A stretch of 7,312 nt of DNA from contig JAATGK010000354.1 of the NCBI GenBank assembly GCA_015654715.1, positions 1 to 7,312 on the forward strand. The letters run 5' to 3'. Numbering within the stretch: the first letter of the stretch is position 1; every line of letters begins with the position of its first letter. This DNA comes from Alphaproteobacteria bacterium. Its GTDB lineage: Bacteria; Pseudomonadota; Alphaproteobacteria; Micropepsales; Micropepsaceae. Positions 6,815 through 7,312 of the stretch are shown here, in pieces. The notes below the pieces were generated by a model. That model was not told the origin of the DNA. It saw nothing but the letters and a program-made list of their open reading frames with translations, and did no database searches. A program made the position numbers and the translations under genes.

Positions 6815-6823
6815 CTTCTTCCC
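6815..6823 (-). promoter_or_regulatory. Ribosome binding site for the flgK GTG start
   Basis: On the minus strand GGGAAGAAG (6823-6815) precedes CCC and the GTG at 6811. With GGGAAG as the pairing core the spacing is six bases. It supports the GTG over the ATG at 6793, which has only a GGA about four bases away. Confidence 0.55.
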
Positions 6824-6850
6824 GAAAATGCTTTGTCGCCGTTCCACTGA

Positions 6851-6868
6851 TCGCAAAGCCTGTGCCAG
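6851..6868 (-). promoter_or_regulatory. Sigma-54 (-24/-12) promoter of flgK-flgL
   Basis: On the minus strand the site reads CTGGCACAGGCTTTGCGA. Against the RpoN consensus TGGCACG-N4-TTGCW it matches six of seven bases in the -24 block and TTGC in the -12 block, with the required ten bases between GG (6866-6865) and GC (6854-6853). The predicted start is near 6841, about 30 bases before the flgK GTG. Late flagellar genes of Caulobacter-type alphaproteobacteria commonly use RpoN with the activator FlbD. Confidence 0.8.
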
Positions 6869-6904
6869 TTCTTAAGCGCGCCAAGCGGCGGAAAAGCTGG
6901 GGTT

Positions 6905-6923
6905 TGCCGTCACCGGTACGGCA
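6905..6923. repeat. Inverted repeat TGCCGT-N7-ACGGCA in the flgK/fliK control region
   Basis: TGCCGT (6905-6910) and ACGGCA (6918-6923) are a perfect 6-bp inverted repeat with a 7-bp spacer that itself contains the palindrome ACCGGT. Its centre is about 73 bases upstream of the predicted flgK start. It may be an activator or repressor site; the protein is not known from the sequence. Confidence 0.45.
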
Positions 6924-6942
6924 GATTTTGCCCCTGTCGGCA

Positions 6943-6959
6943 GAAGGTGCCGCACCTTC
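6943..6959. repeat. 17-bp perfect palindrome between the divergent flagellar promoters
   Basis: GAAGGTGCCGCACCTTC has 8-bp arms around one central base. Its centre, 6951, is about 110 bases upstream of the predicted flgK start and about 94 bases upstream of the predicted fliK start. These are ordinary distances for an enhancer bound by a sigma-54 activator serving both genes. It overlaps a second repeat, CGGCA-N5-TGCCG (6938-6952). The palindrome is plain; the function is inferred. Confidence 0.55.
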
Positions 6960-7017
6960 ATTGCCTCTTACCGCAGGCGAGGTTCGCAAAAATGCGGCGT
7001 TCATTGGCTTCGGCCAA

Positions 7018-7035
7018 CTGGTCCAGCCCTTGCTT
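7018..7035 (+). promoter_or_regulatory. Possible sigma-54 promoter of the fliK-like gene
   Basis: CTGGTCCAGCCCTTGCTT has TGG and TTGCT at the correct ten-base GG-to-GC spacing (7020-7021 and 7032-7033), but matches only four of seven bases in the -24 block. Transcription would start near 7045, about 23 bases before the proposed TTG start. It is weaker than the flgK site; position and orientation add to its credibility. Confidence 0.4.
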
Positions 7036-7067
7036 CTGGTCCCTCGGAACTCTGGCGGACTTGAGCC

Positions 7068-7312
7068 TTGGCCGATCTGGCAACAGTCAATGCGGTGACG
7101 ACAGCGACGGCATCTCAGCCGGCCGCTGCCACACCCACCACACTCGACGCAGTATTTGGCGCCCTCCTCGCCAAGATAAGCGCCGGTGCGGCCGATACGC
7201 CGGCCACCGCCACGCCGGTCACTGGCGCCTTCACGGCGACAACCTTCGCGGCGGCAAATCTGCTTCGGAACGCGTCCGCCGATCCGAGCGCGATGCTAAC
7301 CGCCGCAACCGG
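7068..7312 (+). CDS. Probable flagellar hook-length control protein FliK, N-terminus (partial)
   Basis: An open frame runs from just after TGA (7062-7064) to the right edge and gives 81 residues. They are very rich in Ala, Thr and Pro, with a hydrophobic patch TLDAVFGALLAKI (25-37), which is typical of the disordered secreted N-terminus of FliK. FliK is exported by the flagellar type III system and measures hook length. The first possible start is TTG at 7068, with GCGGA (7055-7059) eight bases upstream; GTG at 7095 is the alternative. No ATG is available in this frame before 7287. The conserved FliK C-terminal domain lies outside the window, so the call rests on composition, divergence from flgK and the sigma-54-like site upstream. 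Another secreted flagellar protein is possible. Confidence 0.5.
   Translation, partial: MADLATVNAVTTATASQPAAATPTTLDAVFGALLAKISAGAADTPATATPVTGAFTATTFAAANLLRNASADPSAMLTAAT

Noticed and set aside
6812..6856. TTG at 6856 as the start of flgK
   Set aside because: This codon is part of the TTTGC -12 element of the flgK promoter. The 15 added residues are unlike FlgK N-termini, and the GTG at 6811 restores the family-typical start.
6862..7098. Plus-strand frame of 78 codons between flgK and the fliK-like gene
   Set aside because: It begins inside the flgK sigma-54 promoter, runs through both palindromes, and would have to end inside the fliK-like frame. Its residues show no family feature.

Overview
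The window looks like the chromosome of an alphaproteobacterium. The evidence is high G+C, an alpha-type MnmA (catalytic region [11 protein letters not shown]), a LapG-like periplasmic cysteine proteinase, and a flgK-flgL pair whose control region resembles the sigma-54 flagellar promoters of Caulobacter relatives. I cannot name a genus. No mobile element, CRISPR array or prophage is visible, and codon use looks uniform.

Layout. (1) 1-1424, minus, runs off the left edge: a membrane sensor with two transmembrane helices around a large Cache-like periplasmic domain, then a cytoplasmic HD-GYP-like domain whose metal-binding residues are mostly lost. (2) 1425-1563: a divergent control region with a good sigma-70-type promoter for the sensor, a small operator-like inverted repeat over its -35 box, and a perfect 9-bp inverted repeat just before the next gene. 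(3) 1564-2271, plus: a secreted transglutaminase-like cysteine proteinase (BTLCP/LapG family). (4) 2297-2470, minus: a self-contained tRNA-Met(CAU) unit with its own promoter and intrinsic terminator. (5) 2498-3571, minus: mnmA, the tRNA U34 2-thiouridylase. (6) 3729-6811, minus: flgK-flgL, encoding the two hook-filament junction proteins and coupled by an 8-bp gap. (7) 6812-7067: a divergent flagellar control region with a near-consensus sigma-54 promoter for flgK, a weaker sigma-54-like site facing the other way, and between them palindromes placed where an enhancer-binding activator would sit. (8) 7068 to the right edge, plus: the Ala/Thr/Pro-rich N-terminus of a gene best explained as fliK (hook-length control).

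How it fits together. The right half is the late hook-filament junction part of a flagellar cluster. The divergent flgK/fliK arrangement with shared palindromes recalls the flaN/flbG divergent promoters of Caulobacter. The left half pairs, head to head, a putative c-di-GMP-type membrane receptor with a LapG-like periplasmic protease. This may be a surface-attachment switch built on a degenerate HD-GYP receptor instead of the GGDEF-EAL receptor LapD, but that link is inference from context. The middle (tRNA-Met, mnmA) is housekeeping.
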